This document shows positions 12,576 through 21,889 of a stretch of 64,000 nucleotides of DNA, piece by piece. The DNA is from Arthrobacter sp. CJ23 (GTDB taxonomy: Bacteria; Actinomycetota; Actinomycetes; Actinomycetales; Micrococcaceae): NCBI RefSeq assembly GCF_024741795.1, contig NZ_CP102950.1, positions 868,001 through 932,000 of the forward strand. The letters are read 5' to 3'. The translations under genes and the position numbers were made by a program. Under the pieces are notes generated by a model. The model did not search any database and was not told where the DNA came from. It saw only the letters and a program-made list of their open reading frames with translations. How positions within the stretch are numbered: position 1 is the first letter of the stretch; each line of letters opens with the position of its first letter.

Positions 12576-14498
12576 ATGCCCATCGCCCTTCCCCACCACG
12601 ACGGTTCCCCGCTCCACGCACCCGCCTCCGTTCAGCTGGGCGAAACCGTCCGGCTCCGGATCCGTATTCCGCACAGCTGGGGGAGGGCGTCGCGCGTGTG
12701 GATCCGGTCCGTCCAGGACGGCGAGCCGCGCTACGACGCCGCGCTGAAGCTGGGCGAAGCCGAGGGCTGGGACTGGTGGGAAGGGTCGATGCTGGCGGCC
12801 AACCCGGTGGCCCGGTACCGCTTCCTGCTGGAAGCCGGAGGCCGCTACTGGAGCCTCAATGCGCAGGGCCTGTTCAGCAGGGACGTCTCCGACAACGCGG
12901 ACTTCCGCCTGAGCAGCTACGCCCAGGCCCCGGACTGGCTGCGCCGCGCCACGATGTACCAGATCTTCCCGGACCGCTTTGCCCGCTCCACGCAGGCCGA
13001 CGGCCATCCGACGCCGGACTGGGCCATCGGCTGTTCGTGGGACACGCCCGTGGTGGGCGCGGGACCGGAAACGCCCGTGCAGTTCTACGGCGGCGACCTG
13101 CCCGGGATCATGGACAAGCTGGACCACATCCAGGACCTCGGCGCGGACGTCATCTACCTGACGCCGTTCTTCCCGGCGCGCTCCAACCACCGCTACGACG
13201 CGTCCACCTTCGACGCCGTGGATCCTCTGCTCGGCGGGGACCAGGCCCTGGTGGACCTGGTGGAAGCAGCGCATGCCCGGGGCATCCGGGTCATGGGTGA
13301 CCTGACCGCCAACCATTCCGGCGACGCCCACGAATGGTTCGTGAAGGCGCTCGCCGACGCCGGCTCGGAGGAAGCGGGCTACTACTACTTCAGCCCGGAC
13401 CATTCGGAATACGAGTCGTGGTGGGGCGTGCCCTCGCTGCCCAAGCTCAATTGGTCCTCGGAGGCGCTCCGGCGCCGCTTTGTGCTGGACGACGATTCGG
13501 TGGTGGCCCGCTGGCTGAAGCCTCCGTTCAACCTTGACGGCTGGCGGATCGACGTCGGGAACATGACCGGGCGCCTGGGCTCCGTTGATCTCAACCATGA
13601 CGTCGCGCGGCTCATCGCCAAGCGCGTGCGAGAGATCAATCCGGACGCCGCACTCTTGGCGGAATCAACCTCCGACGCAGCCCCGGATTTCAGCGGCGAA
13701 CACTGGCAGGGCGCCATGACGTACTCCAACTTCACCCGCCCCCTGTGGTCCTGGCTCGCCAAGGACGCCCCGCACGTGAACTTCTTCGGCACGCCACTCG
13801 CAGGGCCCAACAAGGTCGACGCGGAAGACTTCCTGGCAACCCACCTGGACCTCGCCTCCGGATTTAGCTGGGGTGTGCGAAATCAGAACATGAACGCCCT
13901 CAACACGCATGACACGGCGCGGGCGGCCACGGTGATGATCGACGGCGGCCAGGAGCTCGGGGCCGTGCTGATGTTCACCTTGCCGGGCGTTCCGGTGGTG
14001 TTTGCCGGCGATGAGTTCGGCCTCGAAGGGTTCAACGGCGAGGACTCCCGGACCCCCATGCCGTGGCCCGAAGCGGGGGCGGCGTCCGGGCCGGCAGCCG
14101 TGGAGGGGCCAGCACGGCCGGTCAAGGACCTCCGGACCAGCTATTCGGCACTGGGCCGGCTGCGGCGCCAGCAGCCGGCCCTGACGGAGGGCGGGCTCCG
14201 CTGGATCCACGCCGAAGGCGATGTGCTCGTCTTCATCCGGGAAACACCGGAATCGTCGGTGCTGGTGGCGGTTGCCCGGAGCGGCGGCGAGGCCCTGCTG
14301 GACAGCACCGTCCTCTCAGGACCGCAGCTCGACGCCCTTCGCAAGGCGCCGGACTTTGCCAGCGGACGGCTCACCGCAGACCCGGTGCCGGACGGGGTGC
14401 AGTTGTCCGCGGCAGGAGCTGCTGCTGCCGTGTGGACTCTCCCGGGAACTGTGTTCCCCACGATCCGGACGGGGCAAGATCTAGACTTGGAGCACTGA
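12576..14498 (+). CDS. GH13 cyclomaltodextrinase/neopullulanase-like amylase
   Basis: 640 residues, no signal peptide, so cytoplasmic. Residues 1-115 look like the N-terminal beta domain seen in cyclomaltodextrinases. The barrel then carries ATMYQIFPDRFARS (126), DVIYLTPFF (191), Asp326 in DGWRIDVGNM as nucleophile, Glu363 in LLAEST as acid/base, and Asp446 in NTHD. It would open or trim imported maltodextrins, feeding the alpha-glucosidase on the other side of the regulatory gap. It starts 2 bases after the MalG-type stop and closes the operon. Neopullulanase and maltogenic amylase activities cannot be told apart from sequence. Confidence 0.88.
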   Translation: MPIALPHHDGSPLHAPASVQLGETVRLRIRIPHSWGRASRVWIRSVQDGEPRYDAALKLGEAEGWDWWEGSMLAANPVARYRFLLEAGGRYWSLNAQGLFSRDVSDNADFRLSSYAQAPDWLRRATMYQIFPDRFARSTQADGHPTPDWAIGCSWDTPVVGAGPETPVQFYGGDLPGIMDKLDHIQDLGADVIYLTPFFPARSNHRYDASTFDAVDPLLGGDQALVDLVEAAHARGIRVMGDLTANHSGDAHEWFVKALADAGSEEAGYYYFSPDHSEYESWWGVPSLPKLNWSSEALRRRFVLDDDSVVARWLKPPFNLDGWRIDVGNMTGRLGSVDLNHDVARLIAKRVREINPDAALLAESTSDAAPDFSGEHWQGAMTYSNFTRPLWSWLAKDAPHVNFFGTPLAGPNKVDAEDFLATHLDLASGFSWGVRNQNMNALNTHDTARAATVMIDGGQELGAVLMFTLPGVPVVFAGDEFGLEGFNGEDSRTPMPWPEAGAASGPAAVEGPARPVKDLRTSYSALGRLRRQQPALTEGGLRWIHAEGDVLVFIRETPESSVLVAVARSGGEALLDSTVLSGPQLDALRKAPDFASGRLTADPVPDGVQLSAAGAAAAVWTLPGTVFPTIRTGQDLDLEH

Positions 14499-14558
14499 AA
14501 ACACTGCGAAGACTGCCGGTTTGGCGTGTCCGCGGTGCACACGTGCAAAGGAACCATC

Positions 14559-15992
14559 TTGTCTGACTACACGGCCGTGGCCGGCAGCACCGAGGAAAAC
14601 ACCGCAGGCAGCGGAGCCGGCAACGAGGCCTTCCTGGAACGCCTGTCCTCCCGGCTCTCCCACGCCCAGCTGGCCCTCGACGAAGCCACCCGGAACAGCT
14701 ATTCGATCGACCAGGGACCCATCGTGGACCGGCATCTGCCGCTGGCCGTGGTGTGGGCCGAATCCGTGGAGAACGTGCAGCACATTGTCCGCAGCTGCGC
14801 TGCGTACGGCATCCCCATTGTGGCCCGCGGCGCCGGCACGGGCGTCTCCGGCGGCGCGCATGCGAGCAGAGGCTGCATCGTGCTCAGCCTGGAACGCATG
14901 AACCGCATCCTGGACCTCAACCCGGACGACGAGACCGCCGTCGTCGAGCCCGGCGTCATCAACGCCGGGCTGAACGCTGCTGCCGCCGAACACGGCCTCA
15001 TGTACGCGCCTGACCCGGCGAGCTTCAAGATCTCCACGATCGGCGGCAACGTGGCCACGAATGCCGGCGGGCTGCGGTGCGCCAAGTACGGCGTAACGCG
15101 CGATTCGGTGCTGGCACTGGACGTGGTCATGTCCGACGGCTCGCTGCTGCACACCGGCCACCAGACCTTCAAGGGTGTGGCCGGCTATGACCTCACGGCG
15201 CTTCTGGTGGGCTCGGAGGGGACCCTGGGGATCGTGGTGGGCGTGACGGTCCGGCTCAAGTACCTTCCCCATGAGGTCCACACCGTGGCCGCCTTCTACC
15301 CGGACTTCCGTAGCGCCGCCGCCGGCGTGCTGGCAGTGGGCAAGGCCCGGGTCCAGCCGGCCATCATGGAGTTGCTGGACAACGGCACCTTGCAGCAGTT
15401 GGACGAGATGAACGGCTCCGAGCTGCAGTCCCGCGGGAAGTCGCTGCTGCTTGTCCAGACGGACGGATTCGGTGCCGCCGCCGAGGCCGAGGTGGTGCGC
15501 CGGGTCCTGGCGGCCGGGGGCGCCGTGGTGACCACCGAGGCCAGCGAGGAAGCCGAGCAACTCGTGGAGCTGCGGCGCAACAGCCGCGGCGCCGAAGTGG
15601 ACGACGAATTCCGCGTGGGCGAAGACATTGCGGTGCCGCGTTCACGGCTTGTTGATTTCGTGGCGGAGCTCGAAGCCATGGCCTCCCGGTACCGGGTGGG
15701 GCTCAAGGTGGTGGCCCATGCCGGCGACGGCAACCTGCACCCGACGTTCTGGATGGACCGCGTGGATGAGCAGACCGACGCCGCGGCACTGCTCCGGCTC
15801 AACGCTGCCCTGGACGAATCCATCCGGGTTGGCCTGGATATGGGCGGCACCATCACCGGCGAGCATGGGGTGGGCCAGTACAAGCTCCGCTGGCTGGGCC
15901 TGGAACAGCCCGAGCCCGTGCGGGAACTGCAGCGCCGGATCAAGGACCTCTTCGACCCCGCAGGCATCCTGAATCCAGGCAAGGCCATCTAG
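14559..15992 (+). CDS. FAD-linked oxidase of the GlcD/D-lactate dehydrogenase family
   Basis: 477 residues. The PCMH FAD-binding domain takes up roughly residues 40-220, with ARGAGTGVSGGAHA and NVATNAGGLRCAKYG as the pyrophosphate loops. The C-terminal FAD-oxidase cap carries VAHAGDGNLHP and GEHGVGQYK, the two signature blocks of glycolate and D-lactate dehydrogenases. Substrate is therefore a 2-hydroxy acid, not further resolved. I prefer the TTG at 14559, which has AAAGGA 6 bases upstream, over the GTG at 14526 without a ribosome site. No GlcE/GlcF partners are adjacent. A degenerate copy of the GntR-type operator begins 5 bases after the stop. Confidence 0.85.
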   Translation: MSDYTAVAGSTEENTAGSGAGNEAFLERLSSRLSHAQLALDEATRNSYSIDQGPIVDRHLPLAVVWAESVENVQHIVRSCAAYGIPIVARGAGTGVSGGAHASRGCIVLSLERMNRILDLNPDDETAVVEPGVINAGLNAAAAEHGLMYAPDPASFKISTIGGNVATNAGGLRCAKYGVTRDSVLALDVVMSDGSLLHTGHQTFKGVAGYDLTALLVGSEGTLGIVVGVTVRLKYLPHEVHTVAAFYPDFRSAAAGVLAVGKARVQPAIMELLDNGTLQQLDEMNGSELQSRGKSLLLVQTDGFGAAAEAEVVRRVLAAGGAVVTTEASEEAEQLVELRRNSRGAEVDDEFRVGEDIAVPRSRLVDFVAELEAMASRYRVGLKVVAHAGDGNLHPTFWMDRVDEQTDAAALLRLNAALDESIRVGLDMGGTITGEHGVGQYKLRWLGLEQPEPVRELQRRIKDLFDPAGILNPGKAI

Positions 15993-15996
15993 CTTT

Positions 15997-16010
15997 TCTG
16001 GTATCCCAAA
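15997..16010. promoter_or_regulatory. Degenerate TTTGGTATACCAAA site
   Basis: TCTGGTATCCCAAA differs from the palindrome TTTGGTATACCAAA at two positions. It lies 94 bases upstream of the perfect copy at 16091 and is a plausible auxiliary operator. Confidence 0.5.
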
Positions 16011-16059
16011 AATGCGACGCGTTCCCTGATGTCACAAACCATGTCCATATTTCGGTGCA

Positions 16060-16088
16060 TTTACTTTGATGGATTCTACCCATAGTCT
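16060..16088 (+). promoter_or_regulatory. Promoter of the CynX-type transporter gene
   Basis: TTTACT (16060-16065), 17 bases, TAGTCT (16083-16088). The operator starts two bases later. The promoter of the dpp-type operon (24797-24769, minus strand) has the same spacer length, the identical -10 box and the same distance to the operator. Confidence 0.7.
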
Positions 16089-16090
16089 TA

Positions 16091-16104
16091 TTTGGTATAC
16101 CAAA
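16091..16104. promoter_or_regulatory. Perfect TTTGGTATACCAAA operator
   Basis: A perfect 14-bp palindrome covering the expected transcription start of the transporter gene. GGTATACC-type sites are known for GntR-family FCD regulators; the FCD regulator at 24967 is the obvious candidate. Confidence 0.75.
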
Positions 16105-16127
16105 AGAGACGAAAAGGGGACCATCCC

Positions 16128-17384
16128 GTGCGCGACGAGCACCAGGGCAGCAGAGGCCTGCCCGGCAACAGCAAGCGATCGACGGCGGTCTGGGTGCTGC
16201 TTGCCCTGGCTCTCGTTTCGATCAATCTCCGCCCGGCCATCACCACCATCGCCGGTGTCATGGGGCAACTGGAATCCGGATTCGGCGTCGAAGGGCGGCT
16301 GCTCCCGCTCCTTGGGGCTGTGCCGGTGCTGGCCTTCGGGATCGCCGCCCCCATCGGCCCGTGGCTGGCCCGCAGGCTGGGTTCCAGCCGGGCCGTCGCC
16401 GTCGCGCTCCTGGTGCTTGCTGCGGCGTTGGCAGCCCGCGCCCTGGTTCCGGGTTTCCTGTTTCCCGGAACCTTCCTGGCCGGAGCAGCCATCATGACGG
16501 CCAGCGTGCTGCTGCCGCAGATCGTCAAGGAGCGCCGGGGAACCGGATGGTGGACAGGCTTGTGCACCATGGGGTTCGGCCTCGGCGCGGCACTGGGGGC
16601 CGGGCTCGTCCAGCCCCTGCAGTCTGCCCTGGGCGGCAGCCTGGCCTGGGCCCTGGCAGTCTGGGCAGTCCCGGCGGTGTTGGGAGCGCTGTTTGTAGGC
16701 GGTGCCGCAGGGCGCCGAGCGGTGCCAACGGCCGACGCCCGGGCGTCCACCACGGCGGCGGTGCCCCTGCGGAAGCAGCGCACGGCCTGGGCCGTTGCCG
16801 CCTTCTTCGGGCTGCAGGCCATGCTCTACTTTGCCATCACGTCCTGGCTGGCGGTCTTCCTGGAATCCAAGGGCCTGCCGGCCGCAGAATCCGCGGCATT
16901 GCTGGCCTGGTTCAGTATTGCCGGACTGCCCGCCAGCCTCCTGGCTCCCGTTCTTGCTAGCCGGCCGAGGGTCCTGAGGATCATGGCCCCCGGACTGGGC
17001 ATCCTCATAGCAGCAGCGCTGCTGGGCGTGCTGGCCGCCCCGGCGGGGATGCAGTTCGCGCTGATAGGCGTGCTGGGCTTTGTCCAGAGTGCCCCCTTCG
17101 GCCTGGGCATGGCGTTGATCGTGCTCCGCTCGGCGGGGCCGCGCACCGCAGGGCGGCTGTCCGCCATGAGCCAAGGGCTCGGCTTCGCCGTGGCCTCGCT
17201 CGGCCCGCTCGTTGCCGGGCTGCTGCACGGGTGGACCGGCGGCTGGACGCTCAGCTTCTTCGTGCTGGCGGGCGTAGCACTCCTGGTTGCCGTGGCGGGC
17301 TTCGCTGCCGTCCGGGGGCCGGTGGTGTCTGTCGGCGAAACCACCGCGGACCGCCCAGCGGAACCAGCCGCCGTCGGGCGTTAA
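16128..17384 (+). CDS. MFS transporter, CynX/NimT family
   Basis: 418 residues, with 12 predicted membrane helices in two halves separated by a polar stretch near residue 200. SINLRPAITTIAGVMGQLE in the first helix pair is characteristic of the CynX/NimT (cyanate/nitroimidazole) branch of the major facilitator superfamily. The GTG at 16128 has AAAAGGGGA 8 bases upstream; an in-frame ATG at 16092 lies inside the operator and is less likely. Expression should be repressed through the TTTGGTATACCAAA site, together with the ABC importer and amidohydrolase. Its substrate may therefore be related to theirs, for example an N-rich small organic compound; that is inference. Confidence 0.85.
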   Translation: MRDEHQGSRGLPGNSKRSTAVWVLLALALVSINLRPAITTIAGVMGQLESGFGVEGRLLPLLGAVPVLAFGIAAPIGPWLARRLGSSRAVAVALLVLAAALAARALVPGFLFPGTFLAGAAIMTASVLLPQIVKERRGTGWWTGLCTMGFGLGAALGAGLVQPLQSALGGSLAWALAVWAVPAVLGALFVGGAAGRRAVPTADARASTTAAVPLRKQRTAWAVAAFFGLQAMLYFAITSWLAVFLESKGLPAAESAALLAWFSIAGLPASLLAPVLASRPRVLRIMAPGLGILIAAALLGVLAAPAGMQFALIGVLGFVQSAPFGLGMALIVLRSAGPRTAGRLSAMSQGLGFAVASLGPLVAGLLHGWTGGWTLSFFVLAGVALLVAVAGFAAVRGPVVSVGETTADRPAEPAAVGR

Positions 17385-17390
17385 ACAAAC

Positions 17391-17455
17391 AGCGCGAACG
17401 GGCAGCAGATGACCCCTGAACCGGGATTTAAGGGCATCTGCTGCCAGTTCGCGCT
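17391..17455. terminator. Bidirectional hairpin terminator
   Basis: A 21-bp stem with one mismatch (17391-17411 with 17435-17455) and a 23-base loop, placed between the convergent transporter and amidohydrolase genes. Confidence 0.75.
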
Positions 17456-17470
17456 CTAAGCGGGGGAGGG

Positions 17471-18700
17471 TCAGACGAGTTCGAGCCCGTCCGCCACTAC
17501 CTTGCCGCGGTGGATCACGGTGCGGTCCTTGCCGCGGTCCATGACCGCGGAGGCGACGGTCTCGCCGTCGAGCAGCAGCAGCTCGGCCGGGTCGCCGGCC
17601 TCGATGCCGGGGCGGTGGGCCGTTCCCTTCAGGCGTGTGGCGCCCGGGTCCAGCACGCTGGCGCCGCCGATGGTGGCGATCGCGAGGCAGTGCTCGATGA
17701 GCTCGTCCTTGCGGAAGCCGTGGGTGAAGGCGAGCTGCCAGGTGCGGTCCAGCATGTCCGTGTTGCCGTAGGGGGACCAGTAGTCGCGCTGGCCGTCCTC
17801 GCCCAGGCCCATGCGGACCCCGGCTTCGGCGAGCATCGGAAGGGGGAGCTGGCCGGAGATGGACGGCGCAACGGTGGCCATGGAGACGTCGAGCTCGGCG
17901 AATTCGTCGATGAGCCTGCGGGTGGTGGCCTCGTTGACGCTGCCCAGCTGGTACGCGTGGGACATGGTGACCTTGCCCTGCATGCCGAGGGCGCGCGTGC
18001 GCTCGAGCACCAGGTCCGTGCTGAAGACGCCGAGCTCACCGGGTTCGTGGAGGTGAATGTCGATGGGGACCTGGTACTTTTCGGCCAGGCCGAACACGAT
18101 GTCCAGGTGCTTGGCGGGGTCCCGGTCCAGGCTGCAGGGGTCGATGCCGCCCATGACGTTCGCACCGGCTTCGAGCGCCTCCTCCATGAGCTCGACCGTA
18201 CCCTTTTCACGGAGCAGGCCGGCCTGCGGGAAGGCGATGATCTCCACGTCGGCCCGGTCCTTGAACTGCTCCTTGGCCGCGGCCACGGCCTCGAAGCGCT
18301 CCAGATGGCAGTCCACATCCACCTGGGCGTAGGAGCGGACGCGGGTGGTGCCGCGTGCGATCATCCGGCCCAGGGTACCGTTGACACGGTCCTGCAGGGG
18401 GACCTCGGCGTTGCGCCAGTTCTGGCGGTCGTTCATCATCATGGTCCACACCCCCGGTCCGCCGGTGTGCTCGCGGAAGGGCAGGCCGATGCGGGTAGAG
18501 TCAAGGTGCACGTGGACGTCGGAGAAGGATGGCACCAAGAGGCGGCCGCGGCCCTCGACGACTGTCACGCCGGCCGCAACAGTGCGTGCGGCGTCGTGGG
18601 GCTCGACGCGGATGATCTTGCCGCCTGTCGCGTCCGCAACGATAGTCACGTCGCTGAGCGCTTGCCCCCACGGGCGGACGGCGCGGATCAGGGTGTTCAA
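17471..18700 (-). CDS. CodA-like metal-dependent amidohydrolase
   Basis: 409 residues of the cytosine-deaminase branch of the amidohydrolase superfamily. The metal ligands are in place: HVHLD at about 61-65, DIHLHEPGE at about 216, MSHAYQLG at about 249, and the Asp in GLGEDGQRDYWSPYGN at about 315. PNP-type outer strands at both ends (RVEPHDAARTV, VIHRGKVVADG) complete the composite fold. It would deaminate or hydrolyse a cyclic or amidic nitrogen compound. Being last in the dpp-type operon, it probably acts on what the importer brings in. Whether that is a pyrimidine, a triazine-like compound or another ring cannot be decided from sequence. Confidence 0.85.
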   Translation of the reverse strand: MNTLIRAVRPWGQALSDVTIVADATGGKIIRVEPHDAARTVAAGVTVVEGRGRLLVPSFSDVHVHLDSTRIGLPFREHTGGPGVWTMMMNDRQNWRNAEVPLQDRVNGTLGRMIARGTTRVRSYAQVDVDCHLERFEAVAAAKEQFKDRADVEIIAFPQAGLLREKGTVELMEEALEAGANVMGGIDPCSLDRDPAKHLDIVFGLAEKYQVPIDIHLHEPGELGVFSTDLVLERTRALGMQGKVTMSHAYQLGSVNEATTRRLIDEFAELDVSMATVAPSISGQLPLPMLAEAGVRMGLGEDGQRDYWSPYGNTDMLDRTWQLAFTHGFRKDELIEHCLAIATIGGASVLDPGATRLKGTAHRPGIEAGDPAELLLLDGETVASAVMDRGKDRTVIHRGKVVADGLELV

Positions 18701-18724
18701 TGTGTTGCTCCTTTGGTAGTGGAT

Positions 18725-19750
<1,026 letters not shown>

Positions 19751-19758
19751 GGCGGTTC

Positions 19759-20826
19759 CTAACGCGAAGTCCGGATGGTGATGATCTGGGGGCCGCTCAG
19801 ATGGCAGCGCTTGCCGTGGCCGTCCTCGACGCGCAGCTCGGGCCGCTGGCTGGCGCAGATGCCGTCCCCGGCCAGCTCGGCGTATTCGCAGCGGGCGCTG
19901 AAGATGCAGCCCTTGGGCAGGTCGAGGAGCGACGGCGGCTGGCCCGGGATGGGATTCAGCCGGCTGGAAGGGCTGTTCAGTGTGGGCATGGAGTTGAGCA
20001 GGCCCAGGGTGTAGGGGTGCCGGGTGTCGTAGAAGATCTCGTCCACCGGGCCGGATTCGACGCATTGCCCGCCGTACATGACCAGCACGGAGTCGCAGAC
20101 CTCGGCCACGACGCCGAGGTCGTGGGTGATCAGGATGAGCGCCGAGTTGGTTTCTTCCTGGAGCTCGGACATGAGGTCCAGGATCTGCGCCTGCACGGTC
20201 ACGTCCAGCGCCGTGGTGGGTTCGTCGGCGATGAGGAGCTCAGGTTCGCAGATCAGGGCCATCGCGATCATGGCGCGCTGGCGCATGCCGCCGGAGAAGT
20301 GGTGCGGGTGCTCGTCAAAGCGCTGTTCGGGACTGGGGATGCCCACCCTTCCCAGCATGTCGACGGCGGCCGCCCGGGCCTGCTTCTTAGTCGCCTTGTT
20401 GTGGACCAGGTACGCCTCGGCGATCTGGTGGCCCACTGTGTAGAAGGGATGCAGGGCCGAGAGCGGGTCCTGGAAGATCATCCCGATGTTGCGGCCGCGC
20501 AGCTGGCGCATGCCGGACTCCGGCAGAGTAACCAGGTCCTTGCCCTGGAAGAGCGCCTGCCCGGTGACCTGTGCCGAGGTGCCCTTGAGCAAGCCCATCA
20601 GCGCCTGGCTGGTGACGGACTTCCCGGACCCGGATTCGCCCACGATGCCGAGGGTTTCGCCGCGGTTCAGGGCGAAGTCCATGCCGTTCACTGCCGAGAC
20701 CACGCCGTCGTCCGTAGGGAACTTCACCGTGAGGTTGCTGACCTCTAGGAAGGCGCCGGGCTGGGCGCCGGGGCGCGTTCCGGAGGCGTCCCCGGCAGTC
20801 TGGGGGCTGTGCTGGATCTGGGTCAC
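19759..20826 (-). CDS. Dpp/Opp-type ABC importer ATPase, first subunit
   Basis: 355 residues. Walker [10 protein letters not shown], signature [13 protein letters not shown], Walker [13 protein letters not shown], switch His in [11 protein letters not shown], and the C-terminal [11 protein letters not shown]ys motif of OppD/DppD. Residues 1-25 are a polar lead. The GTG start overlaps the stop of the upstream permease (GTGA), indicating translational coupling. It hydrolyses ATP as a heterodimer with the next gene product. Confidence 0.93.
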   Translation of the reverse strand: MTQIQHSPQTAGDASGTRPGAQPGAFLEVSNLTVKFPTDDGVVSAVNGMDFALNRGETLGIVGESGSGKSVTSQALMGLLKGTSAQVTGQALFQGKDLVTLPESGMRQLRGRNIGMIFQDPLSALHPFYTVGHQIAEAYLVHNKATKKQARAAAVDMLGRVGIPSPEQRFDEHPHHFSGGMRQRAMIAMALICEPELLIADEPTTALDVTVQAQILDLMSELQEETNSALILITHDLGVVAEVCDSVLVMYGGQCVESGPVDEIFYDTRHPYTLGLLNSMPTLNSPSSRLNPIPGQPPSLLDLPKGCIFSARCEYAELAGDGICASQRPELRVEDGHGKRCHLSGPQIITIRTSR

Positions 20827-21824
20827 TGGAGCCTCACTCGGGGGTCAATGGCGGCATAGGCGAGGTCGACGGCGACGTTCGCCACGATGACGAAGAAGGC
20901 GGCCAGCATGGTGATGGCCATGGTCACGGGCAGGTCGCCGGAGATGGCTGCGTGCACGGCGGTGAAGCCCAGGCCGGGAACGGAGAAGATCTGTTCGGTG
21001 AGGACTGCGCCACCCAGCAGCAGGCCGATGTCCATGCCGAGCATGGTGACCACGGGCGTGATACCGGCCCGGACGCCGTGCTTGAAGGTCACGGTGCGCG
21101 GCGCCAGTCCCTTGGCGCGTGCGGTGCGGATGAAGTCCTCGCCGAAGGTCTCGATCATGTTGGTGCGGGTGACGCGGATGTAGGAGGCGCTGAACAGCAC
21201 GGCGAGGGCGATCCACGGCAGCAGGTAGTTGGTGACCCACGCCCACGGCCCGTGCGGCCCGAACGGGCTGCTGATTTCGTTGGTGGTGAAGGGCAGCACG
21301 TGCAGCTGGTTGACGAACAGCAGGAGGAGGAACAGGCCGGTGACGGGGATGGGGAGCGAAACGCCCACCGAGGCCGCGCCGACGATGAACTTGTCCGTGG
21401 CTGAACCCTTGCGCAGGGCCGCGAGCAGCCCCAGGCCGACGCCGGAAACCGTCCACAGGACCAGCGCTCCGACGGCCATGGACAGGGTGTAGGGGAGTGA
21501 GCGGCCGATGATGTCCGCCACGTTCTCGTTGGTCTGGAAGGACTTGCCCAGGCACGGCCATTCGCAGATGGACTGGGCGCCCGGGGCGCCGATCATGCGG
21601 GGGGAGAACAGGCCGCGCATGTAATCGGCGTACTGGATCAGGAAGGGCTGGTCCATGCCGAGGGCCACCCGGGCCTCGGCCACGCGTTCAGGCGTGCATT
21701 CCTGCCCGCAGGCGGCCGCGGCGGGATCCGAGGGGCCGAGCTGGAACAGGGTGAAGGTGATGAAACTGACCGCGGCGAGCAGCAGGATCAACGAGCCTGC
21801 CCGGCGAAGAATGAATGTGATCAT
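20823..21824 (-). CDS. Dpp/Opp-type ABC importer permease (DppB-like)
   Basis: 333 residues. The start MITFILRRAGSLILLLAAVSFITF is the standard first helix of DppB/OppB proteins. Six membrane helices follow, and the ATPase-docking loop reads FIRTARAKGLAPRTVTFKH. It holds a longish extracellular insert (about 60-105). No ribosome site is obvious at the ATG at 21824; the preceding bases form the intercistronic hairpin. It works with the DppC-like permease encoded first in the operon. Confidence 0.9.
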   Translation of the reverse strand: MITFILRRAGSLILLLAAVSFITFTLFQLGPSDPAAAACGQECTPERVAEARVALGMDQPFLIQYADYMRGLFSPRMIGAPGAQSICEWPCLGKSFQTNENVADIIGRSLPYTLSMAVGALVLWTVSGVGLGLLAALRKGSATDKFIVGAASVGVSLPIPVTGLFLLLLFVNQLHVLPFTTNEISSPFGPHGPWAWVTNYLLPWIALAVLFSASYIRVTRTNMIETFGEDFIRTARAKGLAPRTVTFKHGVRAGITPVVTMLGMDIGLLLGGAVLTEQIFSVPGLGFTAVHAAISGDLPVTMAITMLAAFFVIVANVAVDLAYAAIDPRVRLQ

Positions 21825-21834
21825 TGTGCTGGTT

Positions 21835-21865
21835 GCGGGCCGCCCGGGGGTGCCGGGCGGCCCGC
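21835..21865 (-). other. Intercistronic stem-loop after the binding-protein gene
   Basis: GCGGGCCGCCCGG (21835-21847) and CCGGGCGGCCCGC (21853-21865) make a perfect 13-bp stem with a 5-base loop, without a T run on the coding strand. It sits between the binding-protein and DppB-like genes and ends 11 bases before the latter's start, so it may also limit permease translation. Confidence 0.65.
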
Positions 21866-21889
21866 TTCTCCTTCTGGACGAAGCCCTGT